Below are positions 22,526 through 34,570 of a stretch of 64,000 bases of DNA, piece after piece. The DNA lies in the NCBI GenBank assembly GCA_022828595.1, contig JAKGHH010000001.1, positions 144,727,017 to 144,791,016 of the forward strand, in the 5' to 3' direction. The position numbers were made by a program, and so were the translations under genes. Numbering within the stretch: position 1 is the first letter of the stretch; the number at the start of each line of letters is the position of its first letter. The notes under the pieces were generated by a model. The model made no database searches. It was not told where the DNA came from and saw only the letters and a list, made by a program, of their open reading frames with translations. This DNA is from Nelumbo lutea (taxonomy: Eukaryota; Streptophyta; Magnoliopsida; Proteales; Nelumbonaceae).

Positions 22526-22765
22526 TGTCCTACGGAGCTATGCTAATACTAACACCGACTTATTTCAATTTTCAACATCATTCATTTATTCTTCAAGAAG
22601 AGATCAAGATATGTTGACATTGCTCCTCTGGTTGATTTAACAGCCAGTTCAACATACTGAACTAGGTCATAAACAAACTGAATTAAATGAATGATTACAA
22701 GGTTGAAATAAATCAGTAATTCGGTATTAGTATAAGCATAGCTGCTGCATAGGACATCTATCAAT
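22526..22765. repeat. Inverted repeat, arms about 70 bp, loop about 85 bp
   Basis: The segment around GCTATGCTAATACTAACACC (22,537) through cattcattta (22,587) is inverted at 22,683-22,745, with only scattered mismatches and a short indel. The similarity continues outward (ctgtccta versus its complement near 22,752). The transcript would fold into an extended hairpin. Confidence 0.7.
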
Positions 22766-23500
22766 AGTATCAAGTTCTGTTTGGAGTGAACCATTGAACC
22801 ATGCCTGTGGTACGTTTAACTTGGTTTTACCTATTTCGTTTTTCTTGGCAACCTCTAGTTCAGTAGCTTAATAGAAAGCTGGATTGAGGCCTACCATTAC
22901 CACTACCACTACCAGACAAGGCCTAAAGTAACTTTTATGATTCTATGATCTCTATCCATCTATGCCTTTTCCTTGGGTTTTGCATATAGGGAAGTAAACT
23001 AGTTCGTCTATGCTCGATCTAATTTATTTCTTTCTTACTGAACAACCTAACTGCAGCTCTAGTCTATTATTTGATTTTGTACCACATCCTAATAAAGTTG
23101 TAAATCTAAGCCAAGATATGCTTTCTCTCTGGAAGAACATGATAACAAAAATAGTTCTAAAATCCAACTCTTTTGAGTGAACTCTGTAACGTAATGACTG
23201 CATTTAAGTGTTGGAGATCCAGTTCAACCAATTCATACCTTGGACCGATTTGCTTTCGGTCATACAGGAACTGAAGCATTAGACTTCATTAGACAGTGGA
23301 TATACATCAAAAACTGGTAAACACAAGTGAACATGTAAAACATACAAGAATGAAGACAAGGTTGGCCTTGGGTATAAAAAAGTTGATCATGGAGAAGCAA
23401 CATAAATAAAGTCTCACCACAATGTCGTTGTAATGATAGTATAAATGAAATACAGAAATGGCAAACTCTCTGATGCAAACCAGATGTAAATTGAAGTCCA
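22766..23500. other. No gene seen
   Basis: No recognisable coding or repeat signal apart from frames that lack any domain. Confidence 0.4.
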
Positions 23501-23520
23501 GTCTTTCTCCCAATTGTTCT

Positions 23521-23805
23521 CAAGACTAGAATACTTCTAGTAATCCTACTATCTCACTTGCAATACGCCCCTAATACATGATTTTTGTTCTAGCGATCCT
23601 ATTGTCTTTCTCCCAATTGTTCTCAAGACTAGAATACTTCTAGTAATCCTACTATCTAACTTGCACTCCGACCCTTTATATATGATCCTTGTTCTAGAAA
23701 TCCTATTTTCTTTCTCCCAACTGATCTCAAGGCTAGAATACTTTAGTAATCCTCTACTATCTCACTTGCAATCAAGCCCTATTATATGATCTTTAATTCT
23801 TTATA
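23521..23805 (+). repeat. Tandem repeat, period 103-104 bp, nearly three copies
   Basis: Units start with CAAGACTAGAATACTT at 23,521, the same at 23,624, and CAAGGCTAGAATACTT at 23,728. Each continues with agtaatcct-ctatct-acttgca, a variable part, and ttgttctag-atcctatt-tctttctccca. The third unit is partial. Confidence 0.85.
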
Positions 23806-23823
23806 ATACTAACTCATAATAAT

Positions 23824-25215
23824 CTATTTATAAAAGGTGAAACAAAAGGGTGAATCCCTTTCTGCCCCTTGTTTAGCTAAACCATCAGCTAGGGAATTAG
23901 CCGATCTTTTAACCCAAAGTATCTTAACTTCCATCTCCCGCACCAGCCACTTGAATTTCCTCCTCTCATTATTGTACTTCCATAAGCCATTGTGATATTT
24001 AATCAGCCACCTTATCACCACCTCTGAATCCCCTTCAATTAAGAGTTTCCTGATGTTCAACTCCTTAGCTTTTTGTACTCCTTCCATTACTGCAAAGATC
24101 TCAACTGCAAGGGAGTCACCCACTTAAATTGGGCCTGAAAACATAGCAGAAATGACCCCATTTTCATCCCTAAAAACACCCCCAATCCCCGATTGTCCCA
24201 GATTTCCCCTGCTACACCCATCAAAGTTTAGTTTCATGAATCCACTAGGTGGAGGGGTCCAAGCCACACTCATTATTGACTTAGTCTGTGTGCAATTTGC
24301 AATTTCACCTCACTTCCTCAACATGTCATCCACAGTGTAATATGTTAAAAGCTCCAAAGATTTCAGCCATTGTACCGCCCTAATATGAATGATAGCCCTC
24401 AGATCTGCTGCTCCTCTTTGAGCTTCTGAGAATATCCTGGAGATTCTTCCTTCCCAAAGTGTCCAACATACTGCAGCCCTTAGTCCTCTCCACATTGTCA
24501 TTCCCCTTTTTATCCGCCACCTGAAAAGAGAAGGGGAAAAAAGGCCTTACAAGTCTGATGGGGTATTCCAACTACATCCAAATAGGGATAAAGGCCATTC
24601 CCAAATTGACCTCTCAAAATGGCAAGACACCAGTAGATGAAAACCAATCTCCCCGTCCGCTTTACAAAGAACACACCACTGAGGTAACAAACAAGTATTG
24701 GGTCTCTTCTTTTGGAGTAGATCACCAGTGTTGATTCTTTCCAGATAGGCTTCCCAACAAAAACTACCAACCCTAGGAGGTATTGCTCTACACCAAACCT
24801 CATCAACAGGAAAAGGAGGGAAGGTAGGACTGGTGGACTAACTTAAGACTTTGAAGAAAGCACAAGAAAAAATGCCATTGGGAAGTGTCCAAATTCTAGA
24901 ATCCGCCCTAGTGGGGTCTAAGACAACGTTATAAAGAATTGCAATAAGGCTCAAAATATTGTCAAAGTCTGAGTACCTCAAATCCCTTCTTAGACCCAAG
25001 TTCCACCCAATCCCAGAAGTGGAAGAGGACGAGGTGGTAAAAGACAAGATTGGCTCATTTTTCAACAGAAAGAGCAAACAAAGAAGGAAACTGAACCTTT
25101 AGAGGGGCACTCCCACCCAGGTTTGTTCCCAGAATTTTATGGAGTTACCAGAATTCAAATCATACCTGATATTAGGGGAGAAAACTAGTAGCAGGTCATG
25201 AATGGCTTTCCTGTT
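23824..25215 (-). pseudogene. L1-type LINE ORF2, 3' fragment (zf-RVT and RNase H)
   Basis: Minus-strand 3' part of a plant L1-like retrotransposon. In reading order: IRYDLNSGNSIKFWEQTWVG near 25,150; LGLRRDLR near 24,980; a zf-RVT region near 24,780-24,600 (PPRVGSFCWEAYLERINTGD then LPQWCVLCKADGE, giving the C-x2-C and H-x-x-x-x-C pattern); a W-x-x-W-E-x-R helix near 24,470; and RNase H at 24,123-23,824 (EGVQKAKELNIRKLLIEGDS and NSLADGLAKQGAERD). Frames change several times, and the upstream RT is missing, so it is 5' truncated, as is usual for LINE copies. It belongs to the same family as the copy ending at 34,487. Confidence 0.85.
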
Positions 25216-25853
25216 AGACAGTTTTGTATGCCCTTAGCTTCAATCCGATTTGATGTACTTTTGTTATTTAGTGAAAATAAATAAAGTGCATGTTTGATTC
25301 ATGTTGTTTGGTTTAATTCTGTGCAAAACCTTAAAACTGGACTTTTATAGAGATTCGTGCTAGTTTTAAATGTTCACAACCGTTGGATAAGTCGGGGGAG
25401 ATTTATCCTGCCAAGGCTGATACTGGTGTGCCACCAAGTATTGGGATGGGCTATCTCAGCCACCAGGGTAAGACCCAAGGCACATGTAGTATGGGATTAC
25501 TTGAATCCTTGAACCAGATTAGATTTCCAGTGTTGCCCTGGACCTTGGAGACAGATGGGCAAAACTGGAAAGTTACACCTGACCCATAGACTCGATTATG
25601 ACACTTCACTAGGTGTCGGATCAAGCTATCTTTGATATGCCAATCAGTGAGATCCTTAGATGGGGATCAAAAACCTGGGTATGTTGGGGCAGTTTGAGAA
25701 TTCATCTGAGTGGGTGATCATAGTGACAGAATCAGCCACTTTGTCGGACAAAGGGTAATGATCGGGAATGCACTCTCTCTGATGGAAACCAAACTATAGG
25801 CAGTTGATTTCAATCGTTGGAATTTTATTTTGCAAAATTAATATATTTATATA
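25216..25853. other. No gene seen
   Basis: Spacer between the LINE fragment and the copia element. The 68-codon frame at 25,383-25,589 has no recognisable domain. Ends with TA-rich sequence, where the copia element inserted. Confidence 0.4.
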
Positions 25854-26156
25854 TGTTAGTGGTGTTAGTGAAGGGGTATTTCAGTCTTTGTACTTGTTGA
25901 GAATGCTGATGTGTACTGTTATGTTAGTTCGAGTGCCTCTTACTTAAAGAAGGGCACTCAAGTCTTTTTCAATAAGTCAATAATATAATAATAGGTCTGG
26001 CCGAATCAAGGGATTAACTTTTTTCCCGAATTCGAACCAGCCTTTCTCTCTTTTCTCTCTTCTCTCTTTTCTTCTTTCCTCTCCTACTTCTTGCTGTCTA
26101 CTTTACTCTACAGTCAACGAACAAGACAGAATTCTATGGCAGGTCAAACTTCAACA
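25854..26156 (+). repeat. 5' LTR of copia element 1
   Basis: Begins TGTTAGTGGTGTTAGTG and ends CAAACTTCAACA. Contains a CT-rich stretch (ctttctctcttttctctc) before its end. Followed directly by the primer-binding site. Confidence 0.93.
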
Positions 26157-26172
26157 TGGTATCAGAGCTAGG
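26157..26172 (+). other. Primer-binding site of copia element 1
   Basis: TGGTATCAGAGCTAGG begins one base after the LTR, complementary to the 3' end of initiator methionine tRNA, the usual primer for plant copia elements. Confidence 0.9.
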
Positions 26173-26878
26173 TTCACCAAATCAGACTTGCTAGAATTCT
26201 GCCTTCTGCGCATTCGAATGAGGGTTTCACTTGGGGTTCTCAGTTGTGAGTTGGAGACTGGGAAAAGGGCTGAAAAGGAGTGATCGCCCTCTTCCCTAGG
26301 AGGTCTCTATGCCTCCGATTGTGTCGTTGGTGATTGGTTGCTGTGGTTTCTAAGCCCTAGTTAGGGCTGGTACGTGTGGTGCAGTGGTGTCTCAGCCCTT
26401 CGTATGGTTGGCCTTCAGGCGATGAGGTAAAGTTTTTTTTATATATTTTTTTTTGTTATGGAATACATGAGAGGTGTAGTACAGTTCGCATGATGGGTTC
26501 TCAGATTGCAGTATGCTAGGGTTTATGCTAGGGTTTATTCTGGTTTGTGTGTGATTCGAATGGCAATAGTGTCTACTTAATGGTGAAGCTTCCTATAGTT
26601 GTGGATTAATGTTGGTGGTGTTACAAGTGTGGTTTTCAGCTTTTGATATCGCTGAAATCAGTGTGTAGACCTCGGTGAGTAGGGGTTGTGGTGTTGTAGT
26701 TTTCAACATTTAAAACTGCTGAAATCAGTTTGAATACTTCGGTGAGTAGGGTTTGTGGTGTTGCAGTTCTCAGCTGTTGAAATCAATGTGCAGATTTCGG
26801 TGAAGTGTCTGTGTGTAGTGTGCAGTGTGCAATGCTCATAATTTAGTGCTCAGAATTCAGTGATAAGGGAGTTCGGCA

Positions 26879-29800
26879 ATGGCAGATAACAGTGATAGTA
26901 AACCTAGTGTCATGATCTCTACTGACTACCTGAATGTCCAAATGACCTTCATTAAACTGAATGGAGAGAATTATGTCCCTTGGGCCAAGTCTGTAGAGGT
27001 TTTTCTAAAGGCAAAGAAGAAAGTGAAGCATATAAGAGAGGAGAAACCCCCCGCTAATGCTCAGGAGTATGAAGACTGGGAACAGGAAGATGCACAGATC
27101 ATTACATGGTTGTGGAACAGTATGGAACCCAAAATTAGTGTGAACTTCATGTTTCTTGACACTGCCAAAGAGGTGTGGGATCATGCTAAGAAACTGTACT
27201 CAGGTCAGGATAATACCACTAGGGTATATCAATTGTATCAGGACTACTTCAATCTGCAACAGGGAAGTCAGAGCCTTGAGGAGTACTATGCCAGTGTGAG
27301 GAATATCCATTATGAGTTAAATGTCTATCATCCTCTCACTTCTGATGTCAAAGTTCAACAGCAACAGCGAGAGCAACTTGATGTGACACGGTTTCTGGTG
27401 GGGCTGAAGTCTGAGTATGAACCAGTACGAGCTCAGATACTAGGGGGATCTGCTCTTCCATCTTTAGAGGAGGTGTTTGCTCGTCTTCGGAGGGCTTCCA
27501 TTGGATCTATGGATTCTAATGTCTCCGATAAATCAGCATTTGCAGTGTCGAGAGGTCGAGGTGGCAGAAGTGGGACTCGAGGAACCCAGCCTGGCAGGAG
27601 TGGTAGTGGTGGATCTACACACATCCGTGGTGGTGGTCGTACTGGAGGCAGAGATTCAGGGGGAGCTCGTGGTAGAGGACGTGGCTCGGGTCCACGGAAG
27701 TGTACTCACTGTGGTTTGGATGGACATACCATTAACTACTGCTATGACTTACATGGTCCTCCCTCGACGTGGGCCAACCATGCCATGACTAGTGACACCA
27801 GTTTCAGCCCTACACAGGAGAAACGGTCAGCTGACCCGATGCCTTCTACTCCCTCAGATGGTCCAGGAAAGGAGATGGTGAGTGTTCCTCGGGATGAGTA
27901 TGAGAGGTTTGTTCAATCCAAGTCGCAGCAGAACACAGCTTCCTTTGCACACTCAGGTATGGCTTGTTTGGCATCCACACCCAACCCCTGGATTATTGAC
28001 TCTGGAGCCTCCGATAACATGACGGGAACTCCAGGTGTGTTTTCATCTCTCACTCATTGCTCAACATCAAAATCTGTTACCCTTGCTAATGGCTCCACGT
28101 CATCTATCTGTGGTGTTGGTAATGTTGACCTAGACCCTGTATCCCTATCCTCTGTTTTATATGTACCTAAGCTTCCATTTAATCTTATGTCTGTTAGTAA
28201 GCTGACCAAGTCACTTAAGTGCTCCATCACTTTTTACCCTTCTATGTGTGTTTTTCAGGATCTCAAGACGGGGATGAAGATTGGTGGAGGGCATGAAGCC
28301 GGTGGACTGTATTATCTTGATGGTGGTGGACGAACGTCAACGGCTCTTCAATCATCCATTTCTCCTCTCCAGTGGCATTGTAGATTTGGTCATCCTTCGC
28401 TGAAAGTGTTGCAGTCGTTAGTCCCTTCATTGAGTCAACTTTCTGTTTTAGATTGTGAGTCACGTCAATTTGGGAAACACCATCGTGTTCCCATTCGTTC
28501 TAGGGTCGATAACCGTGTGTCGAGTCTTTTTTCTTTAATTCATTCAGATGTTTGGGGTCCTTATAAAGTGATGTCATATAATGGATATCGATATTTTGTT
28601 ATTTTTGTTGATGACTGTTCAAAAATGGCGTGGCTCTATTTAATGAAAGAAAGAAGTGAATTATTTGCCATATTCCATAAATTTTATGCTGAGATCCGCA
28701 ATCAATTTGGCGTTCACATCAAAATTTTCGGTTCTGATAATGGTCGTGAATACTTGTCCTCATCTTTTCGAGAATACTTGGACCACCATGGGATTATACA
28801 CCAAACTTCATGTACCTATACTCCGCAACAAAATGGGGTTGCTGAGAGAAAGAACCGCCATCTTGTAGAAACGGCACGCTCCCTCATGCACCACATGAAT
28901 GTTCCCAAAACTTTTTGGAGCGATGCAATGCTCACTTCTTGTTTCTTAATTAATCGGATGCCCACGTCTATCCTTGATGGTCGTTCTCCTTTTAGTGTCT
29001 TATTCCCCAACATGTCTCCGTTTCCGCTTTCTCCTCGGGTATTTGGGTGTGTCTGCTTCGTTCATAATTTGAGTCCCGGGACTGACAAGTTAGATGCACG
29101 TTCCCTGAAGTGTATCTTCCTTGGCTATTCCCGAACTCAGAAATGGTACAAGTGTTATCATCCTAGTTCTCGTCATTCCTTGGTATGTGCTGATGTTACA
29201 TTCTTTGAGTCTACTCTGTTCTTCGTCGGGTCCAGTGCTGCTGCTTCCTCCTCATCACCACCTCCTCTTCCTCTTCCCGTGGCTGATCCACCTCCTTTGG
29301 TTCCAGTCATGCCTACGTCCTTGCCTCCGGTGCCACCGTCGGTTGACTGCCCACCCATCCATCACGTGTATACACATCGCCCACGTGTACCGGCTACAGC
29401 TCCTCCAACTTCCTCACTGTCGACAGATCCAACTCCAGCTCCGACACCAGCCTCCGACCTAGATCTTCCTATTGCCTTCTGGAAAGGTAAACGTGCTTGC
29501 ACCCTTCACCCTATTTCCAATTTTGTTTCACTTACTCACCTCTTCGCCTCCCATCACCAGTTCATCTCTTTGTTATCCTCCGTGGTTGTTCCTAAGGATG
29601 TCCAGGAAGCCCTTACCTCTCCAGAGTGGTGCCATGCTATGGAAGAAGAGCTCTCTGCTCTACATCATAATCACACTTGGGACCTCACCGCTCTTCCTCC
29701 TGGGAAGCAGACTGTCGGTTGTAAGTGGGTGTATAGTGTTAAGTACTTGCCAGATGGTCGTGTTGAGCGCCTGAAGGCGCGACTGGTTGCCAAAGGGTAC

Positions 29801-31126
29801 TCCCAAACCTATGGCATTGACTACACAGAGACATTCTCCCCGGTTGCTAAGATAGGGTCAGTTCGTGTCATCATCTCCCTTGCAGCTATGTATGATTGGC
29901 CTCTACATCAGCTCGATATCAAAAATGCCTTTTTGCATGGGGATTTGCTCGAGGAGGTCTACATGGAGCAACCACCTGGGTTTGTTGCTCAGGGGGAGGA
30001 TGGTAAGGTATGTAGACTTAAGAAGGCTATTTATGGACTTAAACAGTCCCCTCGAGCATGGTTTGGTAGGTTCAGTGAGGTGGTCAAGAAGTTTGGTCTG
30101 AAACAGTGCCAAGTTGACCATTCTGTCTTCAGTCTTGACTCTCCAGCAGGCAAAATAATATTGGTGGTGTATGTGGATGATATCGTTGTGACTTGGAATG
30201 ATAAAATGGGCATTGACAGATTGAAGGCATTCCTACAGAAACACTTTCAGACAAAGGACCTTGGCAAGTTGAAATCCTTTTTGGGCATAGAGGTAGCACG
30301 ATCTAAGCATGGCATTAATTTGTGCCAGAGGAAATATGTGTTTGATTTACTAGAAGAAACAGGATTGCTGGGTACTAAACCGACTGAGACACCTATGGAA
30401 ACAAATACGAGGCTGAGCAATGATATAGGTGAAGTATTTGAAGACCCTGGCAAATACCGACGACTTGTAGGCAAACTAAACTATCTAACCATTACTCGGC
30501 CAGATATTTCATTCGCGATTAGTGTGGTGAGTCAGTTCATGCAGAAACCTTTGGTCCCACATTGGAATGCAGTGCTAAGGATTGTGAGCTATCTGAAAGG
30601 AGCTCCTGGTCATGGTTTGTTGTACAGGAGTGGTGGAAAACTGGTAGTAAAAGGATACACCGATGTTGATTGGGCAGGTTCTATGTCTGATAAACGATCT
30701 ACCACAAGCTATTGCACCTTTCTGGGGTGTAACCTGGTAACGTGGAAAAGTAAGAAGCAAACAGTTGTGGCAAGAAGCAGTGTAGAAGCAGAATATAGGG
30801 CCATGGCACATACTGCTTGTGAATTAGTGTGGCTGAGGAACCTTCTACAAGAGATAGGATCTGACATCAGTACTCCAATGAAGCTCTATTGTGACAATTA
30901 GGCAGCGGTTCATATCTCTTCAAATCTAGTGTTTCATGAAAGAACCAAACACATCGAAGTTGACTTTCATTTTGTGAGAGAGAAGGTGTTGAATGGGGTG
31001 ATAGAAACTGCATATGTTAGTATGGGAAACCAGTGGGCAGACTTGTTTACAAAAGGTTTGAGTCGGGGGAGAGTGGACTACATATGTAACAAGCTGGGAT
31101 TATATGATATATACTCACCAGCTTGA
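26879..31126 (+). pseudogene. Copia gag-pol polyprotein with one in-frame stop
   Basis: One frame of 1,415 codons from ATG at 26,879 to TGA at 31,124, interrupted only by TAG at 30,900-30,902 near the RNase H C-terminus. Gag: GENYVPWAKSVEVFLKAKKK, a UBN2-type block, Gly/Arg-rich spacer, and CCHC zinc knuckle CTHCGLDGHTINYC at about residue 274. Protease DSGA at about 373. Integrase: W-H-C-R-F-G-H at about 498 and CESRQFGKHHR, where the second zinc cysteine is replaced by Arg; catalytic D, D, E in HSDVWGP, SDNGREY and GVAERKN. RT: YVDDIVVTWND at about 1097, with Trp where Gly is usual. RNase H: YTDVDWAGS and SSVEAEYRAMA. The 340-codon-plus stop position and the zinc-site change suggest the copy is recently inactivated despite almost identical LTRs. 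Restoring the frame is not attempted. Confidence 0.93.
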
Positions 31127-31132
31127 GGGGAG
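31125..31132 (+). other. Polypurine tract of copia element 1
   Basis: GAGGGGAG ends immediately before the 3' LTR at 31,133 and overlaps the end of the polyprotein frame. Confidence 0.85.
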
Positions 31133-31434
31133 TGTTAGTGGTGTTAGTGAAGGGGTATTTCAGTCTTTGTACTTGTTGAGAATGCTGATGTGTACTGTTA
31201 TGTTAGTTCGAGTGCCTCTTACTTAAAGAAGGGCACTCAAGTCTTTTTCAATAAGTCAATAATATAATAATAGGTCTGGCCGAATCAAGGGATTAACTTT
31301 TTTCCCTAATTCGAACCAGCCTTTCTCTCTTTTCTCTCTTTCTCTTTTCTTCTTTCCTCTCCTACTTCTTGCTGTCTACTTTACTCTACAGTCAACGAAC
31401 AAGACAGAATTCTATGGCAGGTCAAACTTCAACA
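31133..31434 (+). repeat. 3' LTR of copia element 1
   Basis: 302 bp, nearly identical to the 5' LTR. Same TGTTAGTG start and TTCAACA end. Confidence 0.93.
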
Positions 31435-31439
31435 ATATA

Positions 31440-32640
31440 TATATACGGTTTCAAATTGTTTGCAAATGGTTTTAATTCCCGGGATCCATATGAGAGGAGA
31501 GTGCGGCACTGTTCCTTGCAGCCGAGGAGAGGTCCTTTCTTGTCAGTGCTTGATCATTAAGGGCTGAGAGGTTTAAGTGTAAGACCATTTAGGATACCCA
31601 CAGTCCCTAGGTTTTTATAAGATGGCTTGGCCCAGGGACCACTTAATGTAAGTGTTGGGCCCATAGGGTCCATGTGATAGACTCAAGGGGTTCATTGAGT
31701 TTTTCAGTGAATTCGGCTGGGCCTTGTATTAAAGGCTGGGCCGAACCCATGTGGCTGTGTGTAGATCAATGCTTGGGTCCCACGCCATACAAATAAGCCC
31801 AACTGGGCAGCAGATTGGAAAGTAATTAGACACTGAACACTTAATGGGCCAAAAGCCCATTTCGAGGTGGGCTGATATGATCACCCATCCATGGGGTGAA
31901 TCTGAGATTAATGTTAGTAAAAGGATTGGGCCTTTAGCCTTATCCACTCTTGGAGACCAAATTCAAATTAGATTTGAATCTGGTAACCTCCTGATAAGAT
32001 CAGGAGTAAGCTAACTTTATCTGCAGATAGGATTAAGATAATCCCCTATCCAAATACTGATTTGGATTGGGATAACTCCTCATTAGGAGGTTTCTTAATC
32101 AGGAAGAAAGGAGGAGAAACCCTAAGAGAGAGAAATCATCAGATTTCGAACCACCTTTTGAAAGAGATACAGGATATCTCCTACGATTTGAGATAGGCTC
32201 TCATTCATACTCCAAAAAAAAGAAGAAGAAGCAGTTCAGCCCTTTTTCGCTCTTGGAGTTCTCCTCCTGCCGCCGCCATCTACCCTTCCAAGATTTGATC
32301 TTTGCAGAAAAGGAAAGTTAAGAAATCTGTTCTTGACATTAGTTTTGCAACAAAGACTAAAAAGATTCAGTGTTTAGTGTTTCCAGAGGATTCTTGTGAA
32401 GGATCCAGTGTGTAGGATGCACCCTGCTGGTTCTGTTCCATCCACAGCTGTGTCATCTTCAGCAGGAACGGTTCTTGGTGCATTCTTTGGGCGTGAACAC
32501 CAACTTTGGGAGATACTGCTTGTCCGAATCAGGTATATTCCTCCCATTTGTCTTTTGGTACAGATCTGGTTTGATTTATGGTTCAAGTAGGATCCTTGAA
32601 TATTGTATTCTAAATTTAGGGAATATGATTCCCAGTTGGA
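31440..32640 (+). other. Possible solo or truncated copia-type LTR; no gene
   Basis: About 1.2 kb with no convincing frame. It begins tgtaagaccatttaggatac near 31,577 and contains a long leader-like part (gaaaccctaagagagagaaatc; ggatccagtgtgtaggatgcaccctg; gaacggttcttggtgcattctttgg) that reads like a plant copia LTR. I found no second copy in the window and no confident ends, so this is a tentative label. Confidence 0.3.
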
Positions 32641-34487
32641 GAAAGTAAGAAAATTTTTGAAATTCGCCCACCCATTCCGTAACCTTTTGTGGCGTCCATT
32701 AGATGGATCCTACCATTCTTTCATTTCCAAGGAGAAGCGTCCCATCCAGTATGCTCCAGCCCATGAATACTCGCCACTATTCTAGCCCATAGCTTCTCCT
32801 TCTCCAAGGTGAATCTCCACAACCACTTTCCCAACAGTCATATTCCTTCTCCTAATATTCCCAAGCCCCAAACCACCACATGTCTTACTCCTACAAACTA
32901 TCTCCCAGCTAACTCTATGATCCCTCTTTTCCTCTCTCGGTTCCCACAGGAAATCTCTCATTAACTTCTCCAATCTATTAGCAACATTCACTGGGATTTT
33001 AAACACCGACAGGAAAAAGATAGGTAAATTAGCAAGCGTGGCCTTAATAAGAGTAATTCTCCCACCAAGAGAGAGGTAGTTTTTTTTCCATGACACCAGT
33101 CTTTTTTCAAACCTTTCCACCACCGGGTTCCAAAAGCTCTCTCTCATAGGATTATCACCTAAAGGCAACCCTAAGTAGTTCAAAGGCCACCCTAAGACTT
33201 CACACCCCAGCACTTCAGCACTCTCCCTGATCTCTCCCTCCTCCAAATTCACCCCCACAACACAGCTTTTCCCAAGGTTAACCTTCAAGTTGAATATTTG
33301 CTCAAACAATTGTATCACCGACTTCAAATTCCTAATAAAGCTCACATTACTGCCTTCACAAAACAGAATCGTGTCGTCAGCAAACTGCAAGTGAGTAAGG
33401 GGGGTTTCCACCACGCCTCTAATAAGCCCCCTAGAATCTACTCTGTGAATCAGTTTCCCCAAAACCTCCGCAATTAGAATGAACAAGAAAGGAGAAAGGG
33501 GGTCTCCTTGTCTTATACCCCTACTGGCTGGAAAGAAATCTACCACTGTCCCATTCACTAGCACTGAGTAATGACAATTCCGGACACAACCCATAATCCA
33601 CTTACACCGCCTATCCCCGAACCCAAATTTAGTCAAAACTTTCCTCAAAAATTCCCAGTCCACCAAGTCATAAGCCTTTTCCAAGTCCAACTTACAAACC
33701 ACTCCCTTCTTCTTATCCCTCAAAGTTCTCCACACTCTCATTAGCAATTAAAATTTGATTAGTAATTTGTCTTCCATTCACAAAATCTCCTTGGTAGTGT
33801 GCAATGATATCTGGCAAAACCTTCTTCAGCCTCAAAGATAACACTTTTGCAATGATCTTATACAAGCTATTAACCAAGCTAACTGGCCTAAAATCCTTCG
33901 AGTGGGAAGCATCTTTCTTTTTTGGAATTAAGGCTATAAATGTAGAGTTCACACCCGGATTAACAATTCCTCTCCTGAAAAACTCCTTAAACACCCGCAA
34001 AAGATCATCTTTCAAAATATCCCAACAGTCCTGATAAAAAGCCATTGTGAACCCATCCAGCCCTAGGGCTTTTGTTCTATCCATAGAGAATATAGCCTCC
34101 TTGATCTCTTCTAAACTAAAGCTTCTCTCCAACCTTCTCCTGTTCTCCACCCCTACATATGGCCAATCCAATCCTTCTACCCACACCCTTCTACACACAG
34201 GCCTTCTTAGAATAGATTTGAAGTGCTCCACACAAGCCCTAGCAATCTCCTCTTGATGTATTAGCTCAACTCCATCTACTACCAGTTTGGAGATCAGGTT
34301 CTTCCTTCTCCTACCATCTGCTAGAGAGTGGAAAAACCTAGTTTTTTGTCCCCCTCTTGCACCCATTTACACCGAGATTTTTGCCTCCGGCTAATTCCTC
34401 CTTGTGTAGGCAGTCCTCTAACTGTCTTCTTAAATCTCTCCTGAGCTCATTGTCTTCCTCTCCAAGTTCTCCCCTTAATAACAGCAC
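32640..34487 (-). pseudogene. L1-type LINE copy 1: reverse transcriptase part
   Basis: Minus-strand ORF2 fragment. From 34,366: MGARGGQKTRFFHSLADGRR, then EEIKEAIFSMDRTKALGLDG (N-terminal RT block) and NSTFIALIPKK. From 33,747: KGVVCKLDLEKAYDLVDWEF (A block), GIRQGDPLSPFLFILIAEVL, FADDTILFC (the FADD catalytic motif, about 33,400) and LNYLGLPLG with SLGGRITLIKATLANLP. A frameshift lies near 33,740, a stop or frame change near 32,830, and after 32,640 similarity is lost. The 5' side ends abruptly at 34,487, where the 3' tail of LINE copy 2 starts, so it is truncated on both sides. RT motif set is intact locally but the copy is not active. Confidence 0.92.
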
Positions 34488-34570
34488 TTTTATTAAAAGA
34501 GATATGTAAGATATAACCAGAAAGGAGGGTAAAATGTCTTAACCCTCCCTTTCAAACCCGAAAAAACATA

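Larger units (their letters stand above)
25854..31434 (+). mobile_element. Ty1/copia retrotransposon, young, near-complete
   Basis: A 5,581-bp element with two LTRs, a primer-binding site, one long polyprotein frame, and a polypurine tract. Flanks are a 5-bp duplication ATATA at 25,849-25,853 and 31,435-31,439. The two LTRs (303 and 302 bp) differ by what I count as one substitution and one short indel region, so insertion is recent. The domain order protease, integrase, RT, RNase H identifies copia. Confidence 0.95.
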
